Positions 35,318 to 44,515 of a stretch of 64,000 nucleotides of DNA are shown one piece after another; position 1 is the first letter of the stretch, and each line of letters starts with the position of its first letter. The position numbers were made by a program, and so were the translations under genes. The DNA comes from Thiohalophilus sp046483665 (lineage in GTDB: Bacteria; Pseudomonadota; Gammaproteobacteria; UBA6429; Thiohalophilaceae). The notes beneath the pieces are model-generated. The model was not told the origin of the DNA. It saw nothing but the letters and a program-made list of their open reading frames with translations, and did no database searches. The stretch covers positions 1 through 64,000 of the forward strand of contig NZ_JAWOCR010000004.1 in assembly GCF_046483665.1 (NCBI RefSeq). Reading direction: 5' to 3'.

Positions 35318-36379
35318 TTACATTGATTGCAAGGCTGCCAGGAGTACCCTGCCGGCCCGGAGATTGAGCCCCGCGGCGAGGTCCGGCTGGTTCTCCCAAC
35401 CCGGTTCGGCCAGACGCAGGATATAGGGAACCAGAGCGGCAGACAACGCCTGGGAGGCCGTTCTGGGCACCGCGCCGGGCATGTTGGTAACCCCGTAATG
35501 GAGCACCCCTTCCCAGAGGAAGGTCGGCTCCTCGTAGCTGGTCGCCCGGGTGGTTTCAATACAGCCCCCCTGGTCGACCGAAATATCGATGATCACGCTG
35601 CCGGCCGGCATCTGCCGGACCGTCTCGGCCGAAACCAGATGCGGGGCTTTTGCGCCGGGGATCAGTACCGCACCGATCAGCAGGTCGGCTGATGGAACAG
35701 CCGCTTCGATAGCGCGGGTATAGGCATGGCGGCCGGTCACGTTGGGACCGATCAGGCGGGCCTGCTGCAGTTTATCCCGATCGTGATCGAACACCGTGAC
35801 CTGGGCGCCCATGCCGGCGGCCATCCGCGCCGCGCTGGTACCGGCCACACCGGCGCCGAGAATCACCACCTGGCCCCGCTCGGTGGCCGGCACCCCGCCC
35901 AGCAAGACTCCCCGTCCACCGCGATGATGATAGAGCAGATTGCTGCCGGTCTGACTGGCGATGCGTCCGGCAATATCACTCATTGGCGCCAGTAACGGCA
36001 GCCGGTGATGGGCATCGATGACCGTTTCAAAGGCTACCGCCGTCAGGCCGATGTCCCGGAGCGCCCGGGTCAGTTGCGGCGCGGCCGCCAGATGCAGATA
36101 GGAAAACAACACGTGATCAGCACGCAGGTGTTCCAGTTCCCCGGGCTGGGGTTCCTTGACCTTGACGATCAATTCAGCCGCCTCGAACAGTTCCTCCGCC
36201 GTGGCGACAATCTGCGCACCGTGGGCGCGATAAGCCTCGTCGTCATAACCACTATACTCACCGGCGCCACTTTGAATAAACACCTGATGATCATGGCGGA
36301 TCAATTCATCGACGGCGTCGGGAATCAGTGCAACTCGCCCTTCCTGAATCTTGATCTCGCCGGGAACTCCGATTCTCAT
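35318..36379 (-). CDS. ald: Alanine dehydrogenase
   Basis: 353 residues, slightly shorter than the usual ~371. It interconverts L-alanine and pyruvate plus ammonia with NAD(H). R15, K75 and H96 of the active site are in place, and the NAD fold shows GAGVAGTSAARMAAGMGA (~175). The C-terminal segment GVTNMPGAVPRTASQAL is typical. It is divergent from trxB, with 139 bp between them for two promoters. Confidence 0.93.
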   Translation of the reverse strand: MRIGVPGEIKIQEGRVALIPDAVDELIRHDHQVFIQSGAGEYSGYDDEAYRAHGAQIVATAEELFEAAELIVKVKEPQPGELEHLRADHVLFSYLHLAAAPQLTRALRDIGLTAVAFETVIDAHHRLPLLAPMSDIAGRIASQTGSNLLYHHRGGRGVLLGGVPATERGQVVILGAGVAGTSAARMAAGMGAQVTVFDHDRDKLQQARLIGPNVTGRHAYTRAIEAAVPSADLLIGAVLIPGAKAPHLVSAETVRQMPAGSVIIDISVDQGGCIETTRATSYEEPTFLWEGVLHYGVTNMPGAVPRTASQALSAALVPYILRLAEPGWENQPDLAAGLNLRAGRVLLAALQSM

Positions 36380-36518
36380 GTTACGGCTTTACCCTCCTGT
36401 CGGCATTCCGTAGACTACAGGCACTCCCCTTTACTACAGGCTGAACCTGTTCCGGTTTTGGCGGTCTGTTTAAGGAAATCGAACAACAAATCAATTACAT
36501 GCATCCGGAGTCTAACAC

Positions 36519-37478
36519 ATGAGTGAAGCCAAACACTGTCGCCTGCTTATTCTGGGATCCGGTCCCGCCGGTTATACCGCGGCCATTTATGCCGCGCGCG
36601 CCAACCTCAATCCGGTACTGATCACCGGCCTGGAACAGGGTGGCCAATTGATGACTACCACTGAAGTGGATAACTGGCCCGGCGATGTCGAAGGTTTGCA
36701 GGGACCGGGGTTGATGGACCGGATGCGCCAGCATGCCGAGCGTTTCGAGACCGAGATCGTCTTTGACCATATTAATCAGGTTGATCTCAAACAAAAGCCC
36801 TATACCCTCACCGGCGACAGCGGTGTCTATACCTGTGATGCATTGATTATTGCCACCGGCGCCTCGGCCATGTATCTCGGCCTGCCCTCGGAAGAAACGT
36901 TTCGTGGCAAGGGAGTCTCCGCCTGCGCCACCTGCGACGGGTTTTTCTATCGCGGCCAGAAAGTGGCCGTGGTCGGTGGCGGCAATACCGCCGTGGAAGA
37001 AGCGCTGTTTCTCTCCAACATTGCCGAGCATGTGACCGTGATTCATCGCCGCGACAAATTCCGTTCGGAAAAAATCCTCTCCGACAAGCTGATGGAAAAG
37101 GCCAAAAACGGCAACGTCAGTATCGAATGGAACCACGAGCTGGATGAGGTCCTGGGGGATAACACCGGCGTCACCGGCCTGCGCCTGAAAAGCACGGAGG
37201 ACGGCAGCACCAGGGAAATTGATGTGATGGGTGTATTCATCGCTATCGGCCATAAACCCAACACCGATATATTCGAAGGTCAGCTGGAAATGGAAGGCGG
37301 TTACATCAGCGTCAAAAGCGGCACCAAAGGCGACGCCACCGCTACCAGCGTCCCGGGCGTGTTCGCCGCCGGCGATGTGTCCGATCACATCTACCGCCAG
37401 GCTATCACCTCCGCCGGCACCGGCTGCATGGCCGCGCTCGACGCCGAACGTTACCTCGAAAAAGAGGAAAACGCATAG
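36519..37478 (+). CDS. trxB: Thioredoxin-disulfide reductase
   Basis: 319 residues, the normal low-molecular-weight type. An FAD/NADPH flavoenzyme that reduces thioredoxin. FAD motif GSGPAGYTAAIYAARA (~11-26), redox centre CATCDG (~137-142), NADPH motif GGGNTAVEEALF (~153-164) and the C-terminal FAD segment GVFAAGDVSDH are all present. CCGGAG lies upstream of the ATG. The gene stands alone; a repeat element follows. Confidence 0.98.
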   Translation: MSEAKHCRLLILGSGPAGYTAAIYAARANLNPVLITGLEQGGQLMTTTEVDNWPGDVEGLQGPGLMDRMRQHAERFETEIVFDHINQVDLKQKPYTLTGDSGVYTCDALIIATGASAMYLGLPSEETFRGKGVSACATCDGFFYRGQKVAVVGGGNTAVEEALFLSNIAEHVTVIHRRDKFRSEKILSDKLMEKAKNGNVSIEWNHELDEVLGDNTGVTGLRLKSTEDGSTREIDVMGVFIAIGHKPNTDIFEGQLEMEGGYISVKSGTKGDATATSVPGVFAAGDVSDHIYRQAITSAGTGCMAALDAERYLEKEENA

Positions 37479-37504
37479 CAAATTTCATAGCTGACTCTCT
37501 GGGA

Positions 37505-37690
37505 AATAACGCGGAGGGCGCGGAGGCGTAGAGACGCAGAGACGCAGAGACGCAGAGACGCAGAGAAACATTCTGTTTAGATCTATTCAGAAAATGTCCT
37601 GCAAAACAAGTAACTCAGTCATGTCAACTGACAGCGATGATTTGTTTAGATTAATAATACTCCGCGACTCCGCGTCCTCTGCGTTAATTT
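37505..37690. repeat. Imperfect palindromic repeat, family D (CGCAGAG type), with 8-bp tandem array
   Basis: Left arm AATAACGCGGAGGGCGCGGA leads into four perfect tandem copies of GAGACGCA (37531-37562). The right arm CCGCGACTCCGCGTCCTCTG with GCGTTAAT is the complement of the left arm. Related elements lie near 39735, 50184, 52226, 52454 and 55921. Confidence 0.8.
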
Positions 37691-37706
37691 AATAGCACCT
37701 GGAAAA

Positions 37707-38855
37707 ATGAGCGCCATGACAACCCGGATACTGGAAAGTCTCGCCGAGGTTTCCGCCGAACACTGGAACGCCCTGTCTGACGGGCGTTTTCCATTTGTGC
37801 GGTATGAGTTTTTGCGTGCGCTGGAAAGACATAACGCGGTCGGTGAGTTGTATGGCTGGTATCCGCAATATCTGCTCATCGAGGAAAACGGCGTACCGGT
37901 GGCCGCGACGCCGATGTATATCAAGGATAATTCCTATGGCGAATTTGTCTTTGACTGGGCCTGGGCTGATGCCTGGCATCGTGCCGGCCTGCACTATTAT
38001 CCCAAACTGGTGGTCGCCATGCCCTACACTCCTGCAACCGGGCCGCGCCTGCTGGTGCATCCCGATAAAGATTTTGACACTTATGCCGCGCTCTTGATCG
38101 AGGCGGCAACCGCCCATGCACAGCAGGCCGGTATGTCATCTCTGCACTGGTTGTTTACTGATGAGCGGGATACACAACGGTTCCGGAACGATCCCCGTTA
38201 TTTAATGCGTCTGGGTTGTCAGTTTCACTGGCAAAACCACGCTTACCGTGACTTCGATGATTACCTGTCGCACTTTACCCAGCAAAAGCGTAAAAAAATA
38301 AAACGGGAACGGCGCATGGTGCAGGAGCAAGGCATCGAAATCGAAATCCGTCATGGTGACGAGATGGAGCCGGAACACTGGGATATTTATCACCGTTTTT
38401 ATCGCAACACGTTCGAGCGTAAAAGCGGCATCCCGACGCTCTCTCAGAGCTTTTTCATGGAGATCGGCCAGACTATGCCACGCAACGTGGTGGTGGTAAT
38501 GGCCAGATACCAGGGTGAATACGTGGCGGCGGCGTTTAATGTCTGTGGCCATGATACGTTGTATGGCCGGCACTGGGGTTGCAATCGCGATTTTCACAGC
38601 CTGCATTTCGAGGCCTGTTATTATCAGGGACTCGATTACTGCATCGAACATGGGCTGCAACGCTTTGAACCCGGCGCCCAGGGCGAACACAAGATCAGCC
38701 GTGGATTTTTACCGGCACCGACGTGGTCGGCGCACTGGATAGCTCATGAAGGTTTTCGCGAAGGGCTGACGCGTTATCTGGATCATGAACGTGAAGCCGT
38801 GGAAGATTACATGCAGGAACTGGATACTCACTCGCCTTTCAAGCGATCGGCCTGA
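37707..38855 (+). CDS. FemAB-like/DUF482 GNAT-fold protein
   Basis: 382 residues, start at 37707 or the ATG three codons later. The length and motifs (VPVAATPMYIKDNSYGEFVF near 58, and RFEPGAQGEHKISRGFLP near 330) match the FemAB-like family PF04339, annotated as peptidoglycan-related acyltransferases though rarely tested. Fem enzymes use aminoacyl-tRNA to add amino acids. It lies only 5 bp before aat, another aminoacyl-tRNA-using transferase, so they are probably cotranscribed. Substrate unknown. Confidence 0.9.
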   Translation: MSAMTTRILESLAEVSAEHWNALSDGRFPFVRYEFLRALERHNAVGELYGWYPQYLLIEENGVPVAATPMYIKDNSYGEFVFDWAWADAWHRAGLHYYPKLVVAMPYTPATGPRLLVHPDKDFDTYAALLIEAATAHAQQAGMSSLHWLFTDERDTQRFRNDPRYLMRLGCQFHWQNHAYRDFDDYLSHFTQQKRKKIKRERRMVQEQGIEIEIRHGDEMEPEHWDIYHRFYRNTFERKSGIPTLSQSFFMEIGQTMPRNVVVVMARYQGEYVAAAFNVCGHDTLYGRHWGCNRDFHSLHFEACYYQGLDYCIEHGLQRFEPGAQGEHKISRGFLPAPTWSAHWIAHEGFREGLTRYLDHEREAVEDYMQELDTHSPFKRSA

Positions 38856-38860
38856 CCGGT

Positions 38861-39673
38861 ATGAGTGCCCCCTACTGGCTGTCCCCCCGCTATCCTGACT
38901 GGTTTCCCGATGTGGAAGAGGCGTTGCGCGATCCCGACGGGTTGCTGGCCCTGGGTGGCGATCTGTCAATCTCCCGTTTGCTGGCAGCCTATCGACACGG
39001 TATTTTTCCCTGGTACAGCGACGAACAACCAATTCTCTGGTGGTCGCCGGATCCTCGCTCGGTCCTGTTTCCCGAAGCGCTGAAAATCTCCCGCAGCCTG
39101 CGCCAGAGTCTGAAAAAGGGACAATTGAGGATTACCTTTGATACGACCTTTGCCGCGGTGATGCAGCAATGCGCCCGGCCGCGCCGTGATGAACCCGGTA
39201 CCTGGATCACCGCAGAGATGCAAGACGCCTATCAGCAATTTCATGAAGCGGGCTACGCCCACTCGGTGGAAGCCTGGTATGATGATCAACTGGTCGGCGG
39301 CCTGTATGGTGTGGCACTGGGCAAGGTCTTTTTTGGCGAGTCGATGTTTGCCCGCATGAACGACGCCTCGAAAATTGCCTTTGTCACCCTGGTTGCCCAT
39401 TTGCATGCCTGGGACTTCCGGCTGATCGACTGCCAGGTGGAAACGGAACATCTCAATAGTCTCGGTGCGCAAAACATTCCCCGGCGGGAATTCACCTGCT
39501 ACCTGGACACCCATTGCGAACCATTCAACCCCGGCCTCTGGTCAGTCGATCCCGAACGGATCCGTCAGTTACAGAAGACCGGACGAATCACTACAGACGC
39601 GGGTCGAGACGCCATGTCGACAGGTAATAACGAACTACTGAAAATACCGACACCCCCTGACTCACTGAAATAG
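38861..39673 (+). CDS. aat: Leucyl/phenylalanyl-tRNA-protein transferase
   Basis: 270 residues. Adds Leu or Phe from tRNA to N-terminal Lys/Arg of proteins, making primary N-degrons for ClpS-ClpAP. Family hallmarks: FPDVEEALRDPDGLLALGGDL (N-terminal half), YRHGIFPWYSDEQPILWWSPDPR (~44-66) and GGLYGVALGKVFFGESMF with the CoA-like fold. It is a little longer than E. coli Aat (234), with a C-terminal tail. It follows the FemAB-like gene by 5 bp and precedes bpt. Confidence 0.97.
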   Translation: MSAPYWLSPRYPDWFPDVEEALRDPDGLLALGGDLSISRLLAAYRHGIFPWYSDEQPILWWSPDPRSVLFPEALKISRSLRQSLKKGQLRITFDTTFAAVMQQCARPRRDEPGTWITAEMQDAYQQFHEAGYAHSVEAWYDDQLVGGLYGVALGKVFFGESMFARMNDASKIAFVTLVAHLHAWDFRLIDCQVETEHLNSLGAQNIPRREFTCYLDTHCEPFNPGLWSVDPERIRQLQKTGRITTDAGRDAMSTGNNELLKIPTPPDSLK

Positions 39674-39734
39674 CTTTCCGTATTTCGAGATCGATACCGG
39701 TTCAGGTCTGAGATGCGACAGATGGAAAAAGCTT

Positions 39735-39812
39735 GTCTCTCGCAGAGACGCCACGACGCAAAGAAAGCATATAGGGCTCATACTCAGCGCCGCCTGCGTC
39801 TTTGAGAGATTA
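39735..39812. repeat. Imperfect palindromic repeat, family D (CGCAGAGACGC type)
   Basis: TGTCTCTCGCAGAGACGCCA and GCGTCTTTGAGAGATTATTA are imperfectly complementary arms around an AT-richer centre. It resembles the elements near 50221 and 55921. It lies between aat and bpt, so the two are perhaps separated in transcription. Confidence 0.75.
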
Positions 39813-39941
39813 TTACGGTCGCACGGCATGGTTTCTGATGCGACTGATACCATTTCGATTTCTCGGTGTACTGGCTATTTTCCCGGACCGCTACAGCTTG
39901 CTATTCTAAAGTTCAAGAGAGACACCTGATGACACAACGCC

Positions 39942-40679
39942 ATGACCGATCAGAATAGTTTTCACCCGGTGCTCAGCGAGCTGCAGTTTTTTGCCAGCCC
40001 GGAACATCCCTGCAGTTATCTGGAGGATCGTCAGGCGACCTCGATCTTTGTTGACCCGTCACTGGTGCTCCGACCTGCCCATTATTCGGCTCTGGCGAGT
40101 ATGGGTTTTCGGCGCAGTGGCAATTACCTCTATCGACCCCATTGCCGTCACTGCCGGGCCTGTGTGCCGGTGCGTATTCCTGTCGACCGTTTTGAACCCA
40201 ACCGCAGTCAACGCCGAACACTCAAGGCCAACCAGGATATACAATTAACAATCCGGCCAGTCGAGTTTGTTGACGAGCATTACGACCTCTATCGACGCTA
40301 CATGCAGCACCGTCATCCCGGTGGCGGCATGGATAACGATGATCCCGATACCTACATGCGGGTGCTCGACTCCTACTGGGCAGAGACGATCCTGATCGAA
40401 TTTCGCGCCCATAGGCAATTGCTGGCGATTGCGGTTACCGATGTGCTGGAGGATGGCTTGTCGGCGGTGTATACCTTTTTTGAACCGCAATTGCGTCAAC
40501 GGAGTCCTGGTACACTGGCAATCCTGCAACAGATTGAACTGGCTCGACAGTGGCAACTGCCCTATCTCTACCTGGGATACTGGATCGAAGCGTCGGACAA
40601 GATGAACTACAAACGCCGGTTTCAGCCTCTGCAGGGCTATGATGGTCGACAATGGATCGAGCTGAAAGCGAGCGGTTAA
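39942..40679 (+). CDS. bpt: Aspartate/glutamate leucyltransferase
   Basis: 245 residues. Bpt (bacterial ATE1-type transferase) attaches Leu to proteins with N-terminal Asp or Glu, feeding the bacterial N-degron pathway. Cys-rich N-terminal half: CSYLEDRQA (~24-32) and CRHCRACVPVR (~68-78); C-terminal half with YLGYWIEASDKMNYKRRFQP, the tRNA-dependent GNAT-like fold signature. E. coli lacks this gene; here it is beside aat, clpA and clpS, so the whole pathway is clustered. Confidence 0.95.
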   Translation: MTDQNSFHPVLSELQFFASPEHPCSYLEDRQATSIFVDPSLVLRPAHYSALASMGFRRSGNYLYRPHCRHCRACVPVRIPVDRFEPNRSQRRTLKANQDIQLTIRPVEFVDEHYDLYRRYMQHRHPGGGMDNDDPDTYMRVLDSYWAETILIEFRAHRQLLAIAVTDVLEDGLSAVYTFFEPQLRQRSPGTLAILQQIELARQWQLPYLYLGYWIEASDKMNYKRRFQPLQGYDGRQWIELKASG

Positions 40680-40912
40680 GACGGTATTGGCGATAGCGTC
40701 TTGAACAATAGAAACTGGGACATAACCCGGTACTTTAGTCTTCCCAGACACCCTGAATCAGAATTGTAACATTCGTTTACAATTTGTTGTTTCAGTGAAT
40801 TAAAGAAAGCTGACCGACGGGACGATATAATCTACAAGGCTACCCGAACTCCGCTGTCATGGGAGTGTCATACTGAACAGGCACGCTGGGTTCCCAACAT
40901 AGGAGGTGCCTT

Positions 40913-41149
40913 ATGTTGAGCTTCATCTACCGTCTCGCCAATGAGTTCGAGCATGAGCAGGGGTTTCGCCCCAATGTGCTGTACATGAACCACCAGCACT
41001 TTGGCCGACTGAGAGACGATCTCGCCGAAATTCCCGATCTGGACATCATCAACCAGTTGCTGGGGATGGAAATCGTCCTGGACGATGAGCTCGTCCATCC
41101 GCACGTCTACTGGACACCGGTGGACTGGCGCCGCGCCGTAGCCGTCTGA
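40913..41149 (+). CDS. Small conserved hypothetical protein
   Basis: 78 residues, acidic, with no signal peptide. AGGAGG ends 5 bp before the ATG at 40913, a strong start. Segments such as FRPNVLYMNHQHFGRLRDDL and the VYWTPVDWRRAV end look conserved; I recall similar small proteins in gammaproteobacteria without a known role. It lies alone between bpt and infA and is followed by a hairpin at 41168. Confidence 0.82.
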   Translation: MLSFIYRLANEFEHEQGFRPNVLYMNHQHFGRLRDDLAEIPDLDIINQLLGMEIVLDDELVHPHVYWTPVDWRRAVAV

Positions 41150-41167
41150 GGACCCCGGATTTCCCTT

Positions 41168-41190
41168 ATCCGGCCTTGAAACGGCCGGAT
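41168..41190 (+). other. Hairpin downstream of small gene, upstream of infA
   Basis: ATCCGGCC and GGCCGGAT flank a 7-base loop. There is no T tract, so it may be a factor-dependent stop or part of the infA leader. Confidence 0.5.
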
Positions 41191-41276
41191 CCGTCGCTAT
41201 ATCGCTATTTACTTTGAAAATCGGCCCCGGATCAGGCATTATTCGCGCTGTTTCGGGGAAGTGAGATAGCGACTGA

Positions 41277-41495
41277 ATGGCTAAAGAAGAACATATTGAA
41301 ATGGAAGGCACGGTAGTTGAAACCCTGCCCAACACCATGTTTCGGGTTGAACTCGAAAACGGTCACGTTGTGACCGCGCATATTTCCGGAAAAATGCGCA
41401 AACACTATATCCGCATCCTGACCGGTGACAAGGTCACCGTCCAGCTGACCCCCTACGACCTCAGCAAGGGACGCATTACCTTCCGAAATCGTTAA
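41277..41495 (+). CDS. infA: Translation initiation factor IF-1
   Basis: 72 residues, full length. IF-1 binds the 30S A site during initiation. The OB fold is shown by KEEHIEMEGTVVETLPNTMF and the conserved GHVVTAHISGKMRKHYIRIL core, and the protein ends in ITFRNR. In E. coli infA also lies between aat and clpA. Here it converges on clpA. Confidence 0.98.
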   Translation: MAKEEHIEMEGTVVETLPNTMFRVELENGHVVTAHISGKMRKHYIRILTGDKVTVQLTPYDLSKGRITFRNR

Positions 41496-41708
41496 CCAGC
41501 CCTGCGGGCTGGCAGGTTCCAGGGGCTAGTTACTAGTCGCTAGTAAAACAACACCCCCTTGAAATCGAGCCCCTGGAGGCTAGCCCCTGTTCATAAGGCG
41601 CGCAGCACTACCTGGCGCCCTGCCTCTGTTCAGGGTTGTGTCACGTAGGCTATCGCCAACGTGACCTACAGGGCTTTCCTAGGACCTGGCCCTAGAACCC
41701 AGCCCCTG
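41496..41708. repeat. CTAG-rich palindromic repeats, family C, between infA and clpA
   Basis: CCAGCCCTGCGGGCTGG (41499-41515) is a short hairpin after infA. CCAGGGGCTAGTTACTAG starts near 41519, CCCCTGGAGGCTAGCCCCTG near 41573, and CCCTAGAACCCAGCCCCTG near 41690. The same CAGGGGCTAGT motif occurs in the repeat at 26799. GTCACGT...ACGTGAC gives another inverted pair at about 41640-41663. Confidence 0.6.
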
Positions 41709-43967
41709 TTATTGCGTGGCCAGCTCGTCCTTGCTCTCCATCTCAAAGCTCAGTTCGTCATTGTTCACACTGATGCGGATATGACCGCCATTGGCGAGTT
41801 TCCCGAACAGCAGCTCTTCGGCCAGCGGCTTTTTGATATTTTCCTGAATGATCCGCGCCATCGGCCGCGCACCCATGCTGGGATCGTAACCGCGCATAGC
41901 CAGCCAGGTCCGCGCCTCGGCATCCACTTCCAGCGCCACGCCCTTCTCTTCCAGCTGGGCCTCGAATTCGAACATGAACTTGTCGACCACCTGACTGATG
42001 ATATCCGGGCTCAGTTGTTTGAACTGAATCACCGCGTCCAGCCGGTTGCGGAATTCCGGGCTGAAGGTCTTCTTGATCGCTTCCATCGCATCGCTGGAAT
42101 GGTCCTGCCGGGTGAAACCGATGGAGCTGCGCGAGAGACGGTCAGCCCCGGCATTGGTGGTCATGACGATGATCACGTTACGAAAATCGGCCTTGCGGCC
42201 GTTATTATCAGTCAGGGTACCGTGGTCCATCACCTGTAGCAGCAGGTTGAACACGTCCGGATGGGCCTTTTCGATCTCATCGAGCAGCAAGACAGAGTGC
42301 GGATGCTTGTTGATCTCCTCGGTCAGCAGTCCGCCCTGGTCATAACCGACATAGCCCGGCGGTGCACCAATCAAGCGGGAGACAGTATGCCGCTCCATGT
42401 ATTCGGACATGTCAAAACGGATCAGTTCGATACCGAGAATCCGGGACAACTGTTTGGTTACTTCGGTCTTGCCCACACCGGTCGGGCCGGCGAACAGGAA
42501 GGAACCGATGGGCCGGGTTTCGTTGCCCAGTCCGGCACGGGAAAGCTTGATCGCCGCCGAGAGACTGTCGACTGCCTCGTCCTGCCCGTAGATGACCAGC
42601 TTGAGATCCCGTTCCATGTTGCGCAGGGTTTCCATGTCGCTGGAGGAAACCGTCTTGGGCGGAATGCGGGCGATCCTGGCGACAATGGCCTCGATTTCCT
42701 TCACCCCGATGGTCTTTTTGCGTTTGGAAGGTGGTTGCATGCGCTGGTTGGCACCGGCCTCGTCGATCACGTCAATCGCCTTGTCGGGCAGATGCCGGTC
42801 GTTGATATAGCGCTCCGACAGCTCCGCGGCCAGGCGCAATGCCTGGTGGGTATAGCGTACATTATGATGTTCCTCGAAACGCGATTTGAGCCCCTCGAGG
42901 ATCTGGATGCACTCGTCCACGGTCGGTTCGGGGACATCGATCTTCTGGAAACGGCGTGACAGGGCCCGGTCTTTTTCAAAAATACCGCGGTACTCCTGGT
43001 AGGTAGTCGAACCGATGCATTTGAGCTCTCCGGAGGCCAGCACCGGCTTGATCAGGTTCGAGGCATCCATCGCCCCGCCCGAGGCTGCGCCGGCACCGAT
43101 GATAGTATGGATTTCATCCACGAACAGCACCCCGCCCTCCTGTTTGCGCAGCTCGGCGAGCACCGCTTTCAGGCGCTTCTCGAAATCACCGCGATACTTG
43201 GTGCCCGCCAGCAGGGTGCCCAGATCGAGCGAGTAGATCACGCTGTCGGCCAGAATTTCCGGCACTTCGCCATCCACAATCTTCTTGGCCAACCCCTCGG
43301 CCAGAGCGGTTTTGCCGACCCCGGCCTCGCCGACAAACAGCGGGTTGTTCTTGCGCCGGCGGCACAAAACCTGGATGGTGCGCTCCAGTTCGTTCTTGCG
43401 GCCAATCAGCGGATCGATACGGCCCTGGCGCGCCATCTCGTTGAGATTGGTGGTGAATTGCTTGAGCGGATTGGCGGCCTCGTCACCCCCCTCATCGTCC
43501 GCCAGACTGTCGGCATCCACCTGCTCCTCGTCCTGCACCTTGCTGATGCCGTGCGAGAGGAAATTGACCACCTCGAGGCGACTGACATCCTGCTTTTTCA
43601 GGAAGTAGACCGCCTGGGATTCCTGTTCGCTGAAGATGGCCACCAGCACATTGGCGCCGCTGACCTCCTGTTTGCCGGAGGACTGGACATGAAATACCGC
43701 CCGTTGCAGCACGCGCTGAAATCCCAGCGTGGGCTGGGTTTCCCGGTCGTCGTGGGGCGGCAGCAGGGGCGTAGTTTCACTGAGAAACTTGTCCAGGTCC
43801 TGGCGCAGGGCCTCGATATTGGCATCGCAGGCCTTGAGGACGTCTATCGCGGACGGGTTGTCCAGCAGGGCCAGCAGCAGATGCTCGACGGTCATGAATT
43901 CATGCTGTTGCTCGCGCGCCTGCTTGAAGGCTTCGTTCAGGGTTTTTTCCAGGTCTTTATTCAACAT
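41709..43967 (-). CDS. clpA: ATP-dependent Clp protease ATP-binding subunit ClpA
   Basis: 752 residues. Hexameric AAA+ unfoldase that feeds substrates, including N-degron proteins brought by ClpS, into ClpP. The N-terminal Clp-N domain (~1-140) docks ClpS. D1 has Walker A GEAGVGKTA and Walker B LFVDEIHT; D2 has GPTGVGKTE and LLLDEIEKAHPD. A good AGGAGG box stands before the ATG. clpS lies 14 bp upstream, so the pair is an operon. clpP is not in the window. Confidence 0.98.
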   Translation of the reverse strand: MLNKDLEKTLNEAFKQAREQQHEFMTVEHLLLALLDNPSAIDVLKACDANIEALRQDLDKFLSETTPLLPPHDDRETQPTLGFQRVLQRAVFHVQSSGKQEVSGANVLVAIFSEQESQAVYFLKKQDVSRLEVVNFLSHGISKVQDEEQVDADSLADDEGGDEAANPLKQFTTNLNEMARQGRIDPLIGRKNELERTIQVLCRRRKNNPLFVGEAGVGKTALAEGLAKKIVDGEVPEILADSVIYSLDLGTLLAGTKYRGDFEKRLKAVLAELRKQEGGVLFVDEIHTIIGAGAASGGAMDASNLIKPVLASGELKCIGSTTYQEYRGIFEKDRALSRRFQKIDVPEPTVDECIQILEGLKSRFEEHHNVRYTHQALRLAAELSERYINDRHLPDKAIDVIDEAGANQRMQPPSKRKKTIGVKEIEAIVARIARIPPKTVSSSDMETLRNMERDLKLVIYGQDEAVDSLSAAIKLSRAGLGNETRPIGSFLFAGPTGVGKTEVTKQLSRILGIELIRFDMSEYMERHTVSRLIGAPPGYVGYDQGGLLTEEINKHPHSVLLLDEIEKAHPDVFNLLLQVMDHGTLTDNNGRKADFRNVIIVMTTNAGADRLSRSSIGFTRQDHSSDAMEAIKKTFSPEFRNRLDAVIQFKQLSPDIISQVVDKFMFEFEAQLEEKGVALEVDAEARTWLAMRGYDPSMGARPMARIIQENIKKPLAEELLFGKLANGGHIRISVNNDELSFEMESKDELATQ

Positions 43968-43981
43968 GACGACCTCCTCGC

Positions 43982-44320
43982 CTACTGCTCATCGGCATCC
44001 GGCTCCAGGGTACAGAGTAGCGGATGTTCGTTCTGCCTCGAATAATCGTTGACCTGTGCCACCTTGGTTTCGGCAACATCGCGGGGATAGATACCGCAAA
44101 TGCCTTTGCCTTTGGTATGAACATTCAACATGATATGGGTCGCCTTTTCACGATCCATGCCAAAAAAAGCCTGTAATACATGAACGACAAACTCCATCGG
44201 CGTGTAGTCGTCATTTATCAGCACAACTTTATACATGGGCGGGCGCTTGAGTTTCGGTTTTGCTTCCTCAAGCGCCAGCCCGTCATCCTGGCTTTCTCGG
44301 GTATGTTTCGGATCACTCAT
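43982..44320 (-). CDS. clpS: ClpS adaptor protein
   Basis: 112 residues from the ATG at 44320; the frame extends 18 codons upstream, but the shorter form matches E. coli ClpS (106). It binds proteins with N-terminal Leu, Phe, Tyr or Trp and hands them to ClpA. The core PPMYKVVLINDDYTPMEFV (~28-46) includes the Asn-Asp-Asp of the N-degron pocket, and HTKGKGICGIYPRDVAETK follows. It is divergent from cspD, as in E. coli. Confidence 0.96.
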   Translation of the reverse strand: MSDPKHTRESQDDGLALEEAKPKLKRPPMYKVVLINDDYTPMEFVVHVLQAFFGMDREKATHIMLNVHTKGKGICGIYPRDVAETKVAQVNDYSRQNEHPLLCTLEPDADEQ

Positions 44321-44515
44321 AGGGCCGATTCTAGCTGATGCATGCGGGGAATGCCCATCCCCGTTTTTATCCATCGGTGCGGATGAAATTCAGTTAATTT
44401 TGACTATAGTCTGGAAACAAAGTTGCATCGGGCTACGATCCGCTGCAGTGTAATTCCATACCAACATGAGGGGTAAGTGGCTTGCCCCGTCGATGGACAA
44501 GGAGGCTGAAAGATT

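Noticed and set aside
37531..37567. CRISPR-like array
   Set aside because: The 8 bp unit is directly tandem with no spacers and no cas genes are nearby.
43107..44045. 312-codon plus-strand frame opposite clpA
   Set aside because: The opposite strand encodes the highly conserved ClpA N domain and first AAA+ module; this frame has no motif.
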